Assembly (NCBI GenBank): GCA_002685535.1
Contig: NYXK01000182.1
Span: 62,920 to 117,173 of the forward strand
Reading direction: 5' to 3'
DNA length: 54,254 nt
Source: Deltaproteobacteria bacterium
Lineage (GTDB): Bacteria > SAR324 > NAC60-12
The position numbers were made by a program, and so were the translations under genes. Shown piece by piece: positions 23,519 through 34,065 of the stretch (position 1 is its first letter; every line of letters starts with the position of its first letter). Below the pieces are notes generated by a model. That model saw nothing but the letters and a program-made list of their open reading frames with translations. It ran no database searches and was not told where the DNA came from.

Positions 23519-24869
23519 GATCGACCGTCGAGTAGGGTCAGTCAGCCAGAGAGCAGACAGGCAGGATTCTGTGTATATACACATTACTTCTTCAAGAGAT
23601 ACCCGCGTTTTTCAGCACGCTACGACACGAATTTAACGACTATATGAATGATGATCGCATCGGACTGGGCACAGTGGGGAACTTTCCGTTACGATTATAC
23701 AATGGGATTGGTGGGACTGGATGGGATTGGTTGGGTGGTTGCAGATGTGATTGCATTTCAGGCGTTTTGAGACTTTCCTTCACTGTCAATTTTTGACTTT
23801 TCGGCTCCACTCTCATCATTCATCCTGTTTGTGTAAATACACAACAGAGCTCAGCATTCGTTACGGCATTTTCCACAGCATTAGTACAAGTACAAGTACA
23901 ATACAATACGGGAACGGGCGGGAAGCCAAGCGCCATTCGTTTAGGCTTGCATATGCATTGCATAGTTTCTCAAGGAAGAAGACCTTTCATTTGTCGCCCG
24001 AGTTTGAATCATTACATTGTGTGCTGTACCTTTTTTGATGTTCATGGGTCGTGACCGTTCTTGTTTGGTTTGGATGGTTCTTTTTTTGCTTGGTACAGGG
24101 AAGGTTTGGCTTGGGCGGGTTTTGGGACTGCTGCTTTGATACCTATACCCATGCTATCGTTTGGATTACTTGGATTTTGGGACTTGGATTGAATTCGGAT
24201 TTGGATTTATCTTGGGCTTGGGCTTGGGCTTCTGCGATGTTTGTTCTTGTGCTCGGGGGTTGGAGTGGTGGAGCTTAATATTTGAGGTGAAGTGGCTGTG
24301 GGATGGATTGGGGAGGTGTCGCGGATTTGCAGTTCAAGCTGACTCGGTTGCCTTTTGAGAGGATTTGCGACGTCTTGCGACGTCACAAGTACGCTTGACA
24401 CTCGACGACGACATGGAGATGGAGATGACTGGGGCCACGACTCAAACCAAGAGGCGGTTTGGAGAATCTGAAGTGGCGAGAGGAGAGAGCTGGCAGAGGA
24501 CAGACCGGAGGAACGAGATCGATGGACGGACGGAGCAGTGAGAGTAGTGACCTGAGAGAGGACTTACAGTACTGTAGCGTGGCGTAGCGTATGCATTGCT
24601 TCTTGCGGATCAATCGGAATATAGGAGCAGGCATGATCGGATTGGATTGGATAGGATCGGATAGTACAGGAGTATGTATGTATTAGATAAAGCAAACGGA
24701 ATGCAACGCAATGCAATACAACGCAAGGCAATCTTCCCCATATACGAACGAGTGAACAGCAAGGGTCCCCCCCCCCCTGTTTTCGTCGAGCGATTGATTG
24801 ATTGTGATTGTAATTGTGATATTTTTGTGTCTACTTGGGAACTTGGGAACTTGATCATCTATCATCATG

Positions 24870-24937
24870 CCTTCCTCATTCATTATCCTTCCTCATTCAT
24901 TATCCTTCCTCATTCATTATCCTTCCTCATTCATTAT
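24870..24937 (+). repeat. Four perfect 17-base tandem repeats
   Basis: The unit CCTTCCTCATTCATTAT is repeated four times without a mismatch (24870, 24887, 24904, 24921). Perfect identity implies recent expansion. The units are contiguous, so this is a minisatellite and not a CRISPR array. Confidence 0.95.
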
Positions 24938-25083
24938 TCATCTTTAGATAACTGGACATCTACTGATATTAAGCAGGCCGAGCATAGAACGTGCCAAGCC
25001 ATATCAAGTCATACCAAACAGCGATTCCACTTGATATAGATTATATCTTATAAATTATTCTCCAGAGTACAGTTGGACGCGGG

Positions 25084-25120
<37 letters not shown>

Positions 25121-25180
25121 GTATGTAGTACAGTATAGTAGAATGAAGAGAAAGAGGAAATTGTTATTTAGGTACGCTAC

Positions 25181-25200
25181 GGTAAGGTAAGGTAAGGTAA
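25181..25200 (+). repeat. (GGTAA)4 microsatellite
   Basis: Four perfect GGTAA units lie in the same spacer, about 65 bases beyond the AG repeat. Confidence 0.95.
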
Positions 25201-25566
25201 ATATATACAAAGAACAAAGAAACAACTATCTCGTCTCGTCTCGCCCATCTGCCTCATAGTATGCGAAGCAATCAAAATCAAAATCCAACTCCAGCATCAG
25301 CATCAACATCAGCGTAGTATTTAATTCTAGTATGACGTCCTGGCCTTCCCTCAGCCCCAGCCTGTGATCTCGAACTTCAGTCTCCAGGTCTCGAAGCTCG
25401 AAATTATGTTGTTTGAATCTATCCATCCATCTTAAGGTTTCGGAGACTCCTAGCAGTAGAGGAGAGGAGAGTCTCCGTTCCGATCTGATCCAACGCTGTG
25501 CCCTAGCCAGTTGACTCAATGAGGTTATATCGATGCTGATGTGATGTTGGTCGGATGCATGTCGAT

Positions 25567-26634
25567 CTAGCAGCGCGATTCTGTGGCGCCGAATTTTTTG
25601 CAGTAGTAGTTGACCTGTTTTTACGTTGGTAGGTTAGTTCGGTTCAGCTCAGCTCTATGTGTATGTTTGTTTGTTTGCTTGCTTCTTCTTAATGTCCGTC
25701 TTGACGATTCCGCATTCGATTTTTGGATTCCAGCCGGCAAAAAAGGAAGGAAAGAATGTAGGGAGGAAGGGGAAAAGGGGGGAGGGAATGGGTGGAATGG
25801 ATGGAGATGAGAGAGGGAGGGGAGAATGGGAGAAGAAAATGGGAGGGGGGGAGGGAGTAGAGGAGGATTTACCTCGTCACCGCCCATATGGTAGCCTTTT
25901 GAGCGGCAGAGGAGATCGTTTGCTACCTATATGATTGTACGTCAAATTAGCACGAAACGCTAATATGTACAGGTGCGTCTTTGTCAAGCTTCTTTTCCTC
26001 TTTCTTTTCTTCTTGCTTGGAGGGAAGATTGAGGGAGGCATAGAAGCGAGGATGAGGGAGGAAAGACGAACATATGTGCAGTCAGGACATCTATCCCACT
26101 GCTTATTTCCCGTGTTGCGGCGGAGGTAGGCGGAACACATTTGGCGGGTGGCGGAGTCGTTGTATTCGAGCTGTTATGGGTGATATGTACGTCAGTTGCT
26201 GGTGTAGGACGTGACTTTAAAAAATTGAGAGAGATGGAGGGTTTTGAGGGAGAGGAGGGGTAAGATGAGGTGGGAGGGAAGGGGTCTTGAGGGAGGGGCT
26301 TGGATTTGAGGTTGGAGAGATCTGGAAAGGTTTGGAGTTGGGAAAGGAAATGCAAATGGTACAGAGGTTGGGGGATGGAAGAAGGGAGAAAGAGTAGAGG
26401 AGGATGGAGTGGGGTGGCTTACCTCGCCGCCGCTCTTGTTAGCGCAGATACAGAATTTGTGGAGGTCGGCTGCTGCGCTGAGTGAAAGAATTGCTTGTTA
26501 GCTGGTTTACTTGGAGAGGTAGAATTTTCGATTTTGGGAAATTAGTGGTCAGGTGGAGGTTGAGAAGGAGGTGGTGGTGGGAACACTTACCCAGCGGCGA
26601 GTGCGATGACAACGGTTGCGAGGGAGAACTTCAT
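25567..26634 (-). CDS. Secreted cysteine-rich protein, 99 residues, five exons (effector candidate)
   Basis: Exons are 26634-26591, 26477-26423, 26170-26072, 25926-25873 and 25614-25567; all introns are GT-AG, with CTAAC, CTAAT or ACTAAC branches visible in introns 1, 3 and 4. The 99-residue product starts with a signal peptide (MKFSLATVVIALAAGAAA, cleaved near residue 18). The mature part has eight cysteines at 24, 26, 45, 61, 64, 73, 89 and 99, consistent with four disulfides. Only 300 of 1068 bases are coding. From exon 2 on, all boundaries are in phase 0 and the cysteines are spread over the exons. Exons 2 and 4 end in SGGE and GGDE. Small secreted cysteine-rich fungal proteins of this kind often act as effectors or antimicrobials. 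I recognise no named family. The gene is divergent from the effector-like gene at 28419. Confidence 0.82.
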
Positions 26635-28418
26635 CTTGGTTGTTGGAGAGAGGATGAGGTTGAGTGGGGAGTCGGGGAGTCGGGGAGCTTATTGGAGGTT
26701 CGGATTGAAATGAGTGTATGGGATAAGATATGAATGAGTGACTGGTGGATGATGTAAGTGACTAAGGAAAGCAGAATAGAGTCTTGGAGGGGAGTCGTCG
26801 ACCTTGATATACATTAAATTTCAAGCCTGTCTGACAGCCAGCTTTAGATTTGACAGCTTGTCATGTGTCATTCCATTATCACATAACTCAACTCAATTCC
26901 AGTGGAGACTAATTGTATCCGGAATCTCGCAATCAGTTCTGAGGTGTGGACTCTGAAACACTTACACTTTCTGATCAATTTACAAGATAATAGATACGAG
27001 TCCCACGATCGATGTAGCGAGTCAAGATATGAAGAATTGAGATTGTGCCGAAGGACTGCCGGTTCTGATTGACCGGATGTGGTGCTTTGACCAGGTGTTG
27101 TTGAGCGCCCTCGCCTGCCCCCATTCTGGAGCCGGTAGGAGTTCGGCAGCGATGGAGAATACCGCTGCAAGAAATTGAGAACTTACTCAACGATCCGTTC
27201 TTGAACTTGAGTCTCACGAATAGGATGTATGAGTAAGTAGTTGAATAGTTATCTTCCGTCTTACTAGGCTGGACAATGATCCTGTCAAACGAGTTGCTCA
27301 TGTTGTCTCGAACTCCAGTCCCAGCATGCATGACTGTGAAGCTTCGCCCAGCCTTAACTTTAAGTCTACCCAGCTGCCGGGAGCCGATACCTGTTGCAGC
27401 GACTCATGAAGGATCACCATGACCCCTCCGGATGGGCATATCCCAGCAAATTAACCCCCACCAACAAGACAATTGATCTCAACAAGCCGAAGTTATTTCC
27501 AAGTGAAGTAGGATTAAAGGGTGGAGTGGACTAAGCTTAAATTACAAGCTTGCTCGGGCCGGGGAAACCTTGTTTTGTTTACTTGGACCTGAGCACGGTT
27601 GTATTTGGCGAGCCAATGGCGGCTTTGAGTGAGAACATGAGCTTCCTCATTGGTTCGGAGTGGGGACCGAGAATTAGAATTCTGTGGGACTTTTTGCTTT
27701 CTCTAAGCCTTATGCACCTTGCTGGATGGTTCTTCGTCTGAAGTGTCATGAGCTAAGGTTCGGAGAGCCTCATTCTGTTCGGATCTTCCACGAATTGAAA
27801 TGGAGACCATTTTAATCTCATTTACTCAACGTGGTTCGGTTCCTTCGTATCTTATCCGATATAGACCCAAAGAGAAGGATTATCCCGTTGGCACTTCAAG
27901 TCGGGAACGTTAATTTCGTTCAGGAGTACTCAAGACCCCGAGAAGTCTGGCACCACGCTAGACGACGTGCGCTCCACTACAATGTTATCGTATCTCTAAT
28001 TCTACTCTATTAGAACTAATGTTGGAGGGGCAAATGTCCCAAAGCTTACGATTGACTGAGTCAAGAAAGATCACAAGGTGTCTATGTGACCAAATTCAGG
28101 AGCGTGAGGTGTTCCATTGGTAACCAACACAATCTCCTCGTAGAATGAGTCTCAATCACCTCCCTATTCCAGGATAGTGGTTGTATCAGATCTCGGATCT
28201 TCTGCGCCGAAGCAATAGATGAGCCTTCTGAGGATGTATTCAGAATGCATATAAACAAGTGATTGCCGTTGTTTATTCGTTTCACCATCAGCTCAGCTTC
28301 TTCCTACTTACCTTACCTTCCCCCACACTCACTCACCACACTCTTTTCCCACACTCGTTTGACACGTCAAACTATTACACTCTTTGAATCAGTATCTTAC
28401 CACCTGCACTACCTCATA
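26635..28418. other. Divergent promoter region of two secreted-protein genes
   Basis: This 1.8 kb lies between two divergent secreted-protein genes. On the minus side, TATATC (26806-26811) lies about 175 bases above the start at 26634. The plus-side TATA box is listed separately. No supported gene inside. Confidence 0.5.
28250..28255 (+). promoter_or_regulatory. TATA box of the celp0028-like gene
   Basis: TATAAA lies 164 bases before the start codon at 28419. It is followed by a C/T-rich leader, as is common in fungal promoters. Confidence 0.5.
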
Positions 28419-29177
28419 ATGCACGCCATCTCCCTCCTCTCAGCTGTCCTAGCGGCCAGCTCGCTGGTCAGCTCCGCCGCTCTCATTCCCCGTAACATTG
28501 AAGCCGATGAAATCCTCGTCTTCGGCGCCAATGGTCGCCACGAAATCGTCAAGCTCGCAGACTACCACGCCGAGCTAGCACGAACCAACACCACCATTGG
28601 CCGTCCCGAATCTCCATTCGACGATGCCTCGTCATGGGAGTCACCTATCGACGGAGAAGGCTCTGACGGAAACAGCACTGATATCGAGAAGCGCTGCACG
28701 AACGTCCGCCTCATCGTCCGTAACAAGGACTCCGACTTCCTTGACTGGGATGTCCCAATGTCGTCCGCGTTCCACGCCACCGCATCCGCAGGCACCATCG
28801 CCGTGACAGCCGGCTATTCCATCTCAGACAGCATCTCTGTGTCCAGCTCGGTCGACTACACATTCATTAAAGACGTGCTGTCTGCATCCGTCGGTATCTC
28901 GTACACCAAGCAATGGACCTCGACGTATGCTGCTGCGTACACTTCCACTGTGCCCAAGGGGAAGTGGGGAATGATGGTCAGCAACCCACGTGTTTACCGC
29001 CGCAGTGGATATGCGAAGGTTGGATGTATTGGATCTCAACGCAGCACGTACTTCCAGGCCGATCAGCATTTCAGCAGTGATTATAAGGGGCTTGCTTGGG
29101 TTCAGGGTTCTATTAGTCTTTGCACTTCGAACAGCTACCCAATCAAGAAGTGTATTGGAAGCGGTTACAACCACTAA
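28419..29177 (+). CDS. Secreted celp0028-like effector candidate
   Basis: This single-exon gene gives 252 residues. The first 20 or so (MHAISLLSAVLAASSLVSSA) are a signal peptide. A pro-region with EILVFGANGRHEIVKLADY (31-49) is followed by a KEX2-type KR at 91-92, directly before Cys93. The mature part has four cysteines (93, 203, 235, 245) and a beta-rich middle with SISDSISVSSSVDYTFIKD. From memory the whole pattern matches fungal proteins annotated as celp0028 effector-like: a short pro-motif, KR-C, FLDWDV, GYSISDSISV, GMMVSNPRV and the C-terminal CIGSGYNH. I could not check this. The frame is open 52 codons upstream, but the ATG at 28419 begins the signal peptide and follows the leader. 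It may act outside the cell on a host or competitor. Confidence 0.82.
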   Translation: MHAISLLSAVLAASSLVSSAALIPRNIEADEILVFGANGRHEIVKLADYHAELARTNTTIGRPESPFDDASSWESPIDGEGSDGNSTDIEKRCTNVRLIVRNKDSDFLDWDVPMSSAFHATASAGTIAVTAGYSISDSISVSSSVDYTFIKDVLSASVGISYTKQWTSTYAAAYTSTVPKGKWGMMVSNPRVYRRSGYAKVGCIGSQRSTYFQADQHFSSDYKGLAWVQGSISLCTSNSYPIKKCIGSGYNH

Positions 29178-30192
29178 GTAAGCGAAGTGGCCGTGCCCAG
29201 ACTGGACATTTGCTTCAGTAGTGCGAGTACTTCGTGTGAATGGGCTTCGGTATGAGCGGGTGTTGGATGGCAAGAGATGTTGGACAGTGTTGAAGCTCGG
29301 ATGGATACGCAACATTGAGAAAGTCAGAGAACGTGCTTGAGAATGCTTAATCGGAGAGTATCTTTTGAGAGGGCTTGAGGGATGGAGAAAAGCTTGAGCA
29401 GGCTTCGTTTGACATGGGTTGGAAGTAATTCTTTGTACATATCAATTCACTTCATTTTCATCCGATTTCTAATGCAGCTTCAAAACAATCGGGTGATTGA
29501 TCTCAGTATATGTGGCTAATTGATTCAGGAAAACCGTGTCTACTTCTAGATCACTCTTTTAGTATACAATCAATTTTGATCTGCTTAGACATCGTGATAA
29601 TTTGAGAATCTTCTGAAATTCTCTAACCTGCCACACGTCCTTCTTCTACAGATATGTTGCAGATATACTTTTTTTGGCTTGGTGTTGGATGAGCGGAAGA
29701 AATGGGTTACGGATAGGTAGCCCCCAAAACTGGCTACTCCAATGGTAGGATTGAGTGCGGAAGATTTAAACGCCTGGAAGCGCGATATTTGGCGATTGCG
29801 GATTATCTGGTGATGAAAGATGGCTGGACTTATTATGAGGAGCTGGTATACGGATGGTGTGGCGCAGTGGGAGGCGATACCGTCGATACGTGCGAAGCGA
29901 GAACTTAGTGGCTCAGAAGACTAGAATGACTGAGAAGACTTGGAGAAATGAACATTGTCCGTCAATTGAATTCGGCTGGTCAATTTGCCCATCCGTTGTG
30001 TCCGTTGAGTCAGATAGGAGTTTCTGTGCACGACTTCTTGTTGATTTACTTGACGAAAAGGCTTGGCAGCTACCATGCAGACTGAACTGGTGGAATCGCA
30101 CTTCTCAAAACTATGTACAACTTTACTTTGCAGATTATGTACAAAGCTCAGGATACATCGCAGAGAAAGGTTCCGCAACTCGAATTATTCCT
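29178..30192. other. Convergent spacer
   Basis: This 1 kb separates the 3' ends of the celp0028-like gene and the esterase gene. It is AT-rich in the middle (about 29420-29650). A 114-codon plus-strand frame at 29854-30198 has no motif. I see no gene. Confidence 0.55.
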
Positions 30193-31356
30193 TTATAGAC
30201 ATTGGGAATAGTATGGGTTGGAGTATGTGCAAGTTGACCCTGCTACACAAGTTGTAGCTCCCTTCCATCCAACTCCCCCACACTGGCCCCACTTGACTTG
30301 CGAAGCACCAGTTGGCGATGCAGTAGCAATGGTTGTTGTCGAAGTACTGCTAACAGCCTTGCTGGTGGTCAGTGTCGTCGGAATAGCGACACAAGCACTG
30401 CTTGAGCTTGAGCCTGGCGTAGAGGGGCTATCCGGCCTCGAGAAACACCCATTCCCGGTGCAGGTCAAATCAAACCATCTCAGCACCTCCGTGGCATTTG
30501 TCTGGATGTTATGCGTAACATTCTGCGCACTAACAGCCATGAACTTCTCCCCGTAAATGAATGTCGTCCAGCCAGGCTGCAGATCATTGGGGATAGTCTT
30601 GATAGGCGTGCTCGGCAGTCCAAGCACAGCAGTCCACTCCTTGATCTCTTCTTGTAGATTCTGAGGATATAAGATATCATCTGCCGTTCCATGGAAGACT
30701 TGCATCTTTGGTCTCCATCCATTGTAACCTGGATACGCGGCTTCGACAATGGCCTTCCACTCCGCGCCTGTCTTGATGATCTTCCCCGTCGCGCAAGCGT
30801 CGCTCCAGACTCCATACCCGTCTCCAGCGTAACATCCAAATGCAACGCCTGCCCATGCGCTTCCGGCTGCGAAGACATCAGGATAGGAGCCAAGGAGAAC
30901 GTTGGTCATCATTGCTCCTGAACTCGTACCCATTGAGAAGACTCTCTTCGCGTCACCCTTGTACTTGGCCAATGTCCACTTGACCATACTGACGATGCCC
31001 TGACTGTCACCCCCGCCGTTATGGGAGAGGGTCTGTTTTGAGGAGACATCCCAACACTGATCTGCGGCATTGGGCGAGCTAGGAAAGATCATGATGTAGC
31101 CGTACGTGTCTGCAAGAGTTGCGAGTTGCGTGCCGGCGAAAGCATCTTGAGCTGTGCCGTGGCACCAATGAGGGTTGACGAGAATGGGAGGATTGGGTGC
31201 GATTGTTTTGGGAATGTATAAGTAGAAGGAGACATTTGTTGGATTGGGCCCGAAAGGTTCCTTGATTTGTATGAGAGGATTGGCCGCGGCGGAGACAGAG
31301 GAGAAGAGAGAGAGGAAGGCAGAAAAGCCCGCTAGGGCCGAATTGAAGGAAGGCAT
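30193..31356 (-). CDS. Secreted CE1 esterase (acetylxylan or feruloyl esterase) with CBM1
   Basis: The enzyme removes ester groups (acetyl or feruloyl) from xylan in plant cell walls, outside the cell. The 387-residue single-exon product has a signal peptide (1 to about 23), an alpha/beta-hydrolase domain of the PHB depolymerase/CE1 type (about 30-300), a Ser/Thr-rich linker (308-350) and a carbohydrate-binding module CBM1 (about 354-387). The nucleophile is Ser145 in GTSSG (143-147). Asp226 or 227 in GTADD and His282 probably complete the triad. HWCHG (63-67) fits the oxyanion region. The CBM1 is complete, with [13 protein letters not shown] and YYSQCL, and binds cellulose. The start at 31356 begins the signal peptide, though the frame is open 52 codons further. 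A CreA-type CTGGGG lies upstream at 31589. Confidence 0.93.
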   Translation of the reverse strand: MPSFNSALAGFSAFLSLFSSVSAAANPLIQIKEPFGPNPTNVSFYLYIPKTIAPNPPILVNPHWCHGTAQDAFAGTQLATLADTYGYIMIFPSSPNAADQCWDVSSKQTLSHNGGGDSQGIVSMVKWTLAKYKGDAKRVFSMGTSSGAMMTNVLLGSYPDVFAAGSAWAGVAFGCYAGDGYGVWSDACATGKIIKTGAEWKAIVEAAYPGYNGWRPKMQVFHGTADDILYPQNLQEEIKEWTAVLGLPSTPIKTIPNDLQPGWTTFIYGEKFMAVSAQNVTHNIQTNATEVLRWFDLTCTGNGCFSRPDSPSTPGSSSSSACVAIPTTLTTSKAVSSTSTTTIATASPTGASQVKWGQCGGVGWKGATTCVAGSTCTYSNPYYSQCL

Positions 31357-32080
31357 TGTGAAAGACCTGACAATCACAAATTGAAGAAAGTGATTCAATT
31401 GATACGAGTAGCAACGCACAACCAGAAAAAAAGAACCAAACAAGCAGAATGTAACGCCGAGGCAGCTCTTCATATCAAAGTCCTGGGTGGCACTACCACC
31501 ATTTTGGGCCACGGAGGCGACATACCGTCGCTAGCAATTAATTTGGCATCGCAGGAAGATGTTCCGTGAAATTATGGGGAGTTTAGCTCTGGGGTAAAAG
31601 GGAGGATGGGGTGGAAGGTCTTTAAATTTCTCCGTCCCGTCGATGATCGTTGACCCCTCATTTCGTCAGGTGAGGGGATTTGGCTTGGGTTAGCGGGCCG
31701 GTCCCCCTTTGTTTATCGCTAATCATTAAGCGAATAAGTGAAGAGGAACAAACCTTCCGGAGAATGTCCTTATCTTGCCGGTATACTGGTATCCGGAACG
31801 ACTGCAGTTCTCAAAATCGGGAAGTGTGAAATTCTTCGTGTTCATTTCGTTTGAAAGTCTTATATTTGAAGAAAGTCAACCTGACACCACGCTCCATATA
31901 TGTTTACACTTATCCACTCATCAAAAGTACAAATACAATGTCGTTCATGCTTAATACATCTTCCCCTTGCCCTGGTATACATTGGTTCGTGTTAAAGAGA
32001 TGTTCGTAAGTCGTTCGTTACAATTTATCGAAAGTTGGAGAGGTCGTGGGATAATCCGCATATCTGACCGCTATGCAGAT
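31357..32080. other. Esterase promoter and 3' flank of next gene
   Basis: This 720-base stretch contains the esterase promoter. It has a CreA-like CTGGGG site (31589-31594) consistent with glucose repression, and AT-rich TTTAAATTT near 31621. No clear XlnR-type GGCTAA site was seen. No gene. Confidence 0.4.
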
Positions 32081-32622
32081 TCACACATGATCATGTCCTA
32101 TTCAGAGATCAGCAATGGGTCGAGTGTACCGAGAAGAGCAATGAATACTTACGACCAAGTCCATGACCTCTTTTCGAGATAGATTTCGCCTGGCTCTGCT
32201 TGATCTTCGCAAGTCTCGCTCTGAATTTGTGTCAGTCTCACAGCGGCGCCTTCTCCCAGCGCAGAAAATACTACTTACTCCTCCGCAGCTTCCTTCTCCA
32301 GGAATCTTATGTGGTCTCTGGCCTCTCTGACAGCAGTCCTCGCGAGCGCTAATGCTTGGTCGGCCTCCTTCTCTCTCTTCTCGGCATTGAAAACCCTTTC
32401 TCTCGCAGCTAGGATAGAGGGGTCTTCATTGCGGTGTAGCAGGCCGCGTCGAGGAGGCGATGTGGAATGTGCGCTGTGTCTGCCAGTCGTCCGAACCGGT
32501 GAAGCAGATCGGTTGCGACGACCGAAGAAGGTTGATTTGCGTTGTGGGGTATCATCGCGAACAACATGAGTACTTGAGGAAGTCGTGGTAGTGTCTGCGG
32601 GGTGTCTGTTGAAAAGAGGCAT
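32081..32622 (-). CDS. Short conserved fungal basic/coiled-coil protein, three exons
   Basis: Exons 32622-32279, 32220-32153 and 32097-32081 give 142 residues. Introns of 58 and 55 bases have GTAAGT donors and CAG/TAG acceptors. The N terminus (MPLFNRH, then a Ser/Thr/Arg-rich region with FFGRRNRSASPVRTT) is basic and disordered. Residues about 68-125 form a charged helix (AREHxxF-type: REARDHIRFLEKEAAEE) followed by ARLAKIKQSQAKSISKRG. The end is GRHDHV. From memory, this layout (N-terminal RRxRSxSP region, helix, ISKR-x-LGRH tail) is widely conserved in filamentous ascomycetes without known function. The last exon has only 17 coding bases. No signal peptide or membrane segment. Confidence 0.85.
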
Positions 32623-33363
32623 GGTTTCTTGCTGAAATTTCTTGTTGGGTGAAGATTTCTGAAGTAGGCAATAAGTTGGCGGTTTCGAGAACTTGATGGG
32701 GCTCGAAATGGCGAGTTTTGTGGAGAATTGAGATGGAGGGGGAATTGATGGGGAGAGCGGGATTTAAATGCTAAAGTGTGAACTCTTTTGATCGCCAGCC
32801 TAGTACCCTGGAATTGGAATGATGAGATGGCTGATGCTGATGTCTCTATGACGTTGCTGGCAGGGGACTTGAGACAGAAGCAGGGGAGTGATTGGAAACA
32901 CGGCACGTCAGCACGTGACCATTCGCCCTTGAATCTCCTGTCGGCGGAGAATCCCCATCAGAGCCAGCCCAAGTGTTGCTGGATCTTGAGGATGAAATTT
33001 TCCAATGGGTATGTTTACAAGAATAATAAGCCAGATGCTAACAAGACGCTGGAAGAGGCTTTATTGCCAACATGAGCCTCTGCCGACCAAGGTTTTTTCC
33101 TTGGCGGCTGGGACTTCTTGCATTATGGTCTTTACCAAGATGACAGCTTCTTTTGTACTACACAGCACTTATATAGATGTGATGATTTGAAGCAGAGCAG
33201 TAGTGACTGTTCGTCGATTTGTCACTTCTTCCACATTTATCCAAGGGAAAAGAATGGTGTCTCCGACGAAATCGAGGTAAGCAATGCACACTCTTTTCAT
33301 GTCCTTCCAAAATTTATAGTATACAGATTGACTTTGTGAACAGAGGAAATTGAGAGTAGTCTA
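32623..33363. other. Spacer between minus-strand genes
   Basis: This 740-base stretch holds the promoter of the short basic protein and the 3' flank of the DUF4360 gene. Frames at 32788-33339 on the plus strand are short and without motif. I see no gene. Confidence 0.5.
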
Positions 33364-34065
33364 TCAGCACGAACGCCATTCAAGAACGGTCGTCACCTCT
33401 CCCTCATTGAAATATGTATGTTTAGAGGCCCCACCTCCAACTCCAGTCACTGCGCCGCGATTCGTGATCATCAGATACGCATCGCTTCCACAGTCCGACC
33501 ACAATCTGTCGCCTCTCTCAACAGTATCTGTCACCTCAAATGTTCCTTTGGTCGGTCCAGCAAAATCACGGCGTGTATCGGCTGTGTCAGCATCTTTCCT
33601 CGTCAGCACTTGAACTGCATCATGGCACGAGCTTGGTCTCACCTCCTTGGAAGCCGTATCTCATGAGATGGCTTGCCGTTGTGCCAGCTGGAATGTCCAC
33701 TGCGTCCCGATAAGTCGTGCTGACGACCGAGAATTGTCTTCCTGCTGGGCATCCGAACTCGATTCCAATGCCGCAGAACTCTTCACTTGAACTCTGTGCA
33801 ACGCCGGCTCCCTTGGTAACATCAAAGGCTGGAAAGTGGGCTACGACTCTGTTGCGTTTCGTGTCAGCTGTTTTCTGGCGATGTTTTGGTGGAGCATAGC
33901 ATACTTGGTCTGCTCAACCTTGACCCAGAAATCGGAAATGCCTTGTGGGCATCCACTGCCCCAATGTTTGACCGTGGCTCTGCTCTCCAAAGCCATGCCC
34001 TCGACACGGGACAGCACGGCAGCAGCCGCAACAACGACACCGAACAAGGAAGATTGGTAAAGCAT
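33364..34065 (-). CDS. Secreted DUF4360 protein, three exons
   Basis: Exons are 34065-33905, 33848-33643 and 33581-33364, giving 194 residues. Intron 1 (56 bases) has donor GTATGC, branch GCTGAC and acceptor AACAG. The second acceptor is ambiguous: CAG before 33581 or AAG before 33593, both in phase, the latter adding four residues. A signal peptide (1 to about 23) is followed by the DUF4360 hallmark GSGCPQG (36-42), then EEFCGIGIEFGCPAGRQFSV, YRDAVDIPAGTTA and a C-terminal GEVTTVLEWRSC. The family is a secreted beta-sandwich of unknown function, common in plant-associated and mycoparasitic fungi. The first exon's frame is open further upstream, but the ATG at 34065 begins the signal peptide and follows a TATA box by about 100 bases. 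Confidence 0.88.

Noticed and set aside
24870..24937. CRISPR-like array
   Set aside because: The repeats are contiguous with no spacers, and the genome is fungal.
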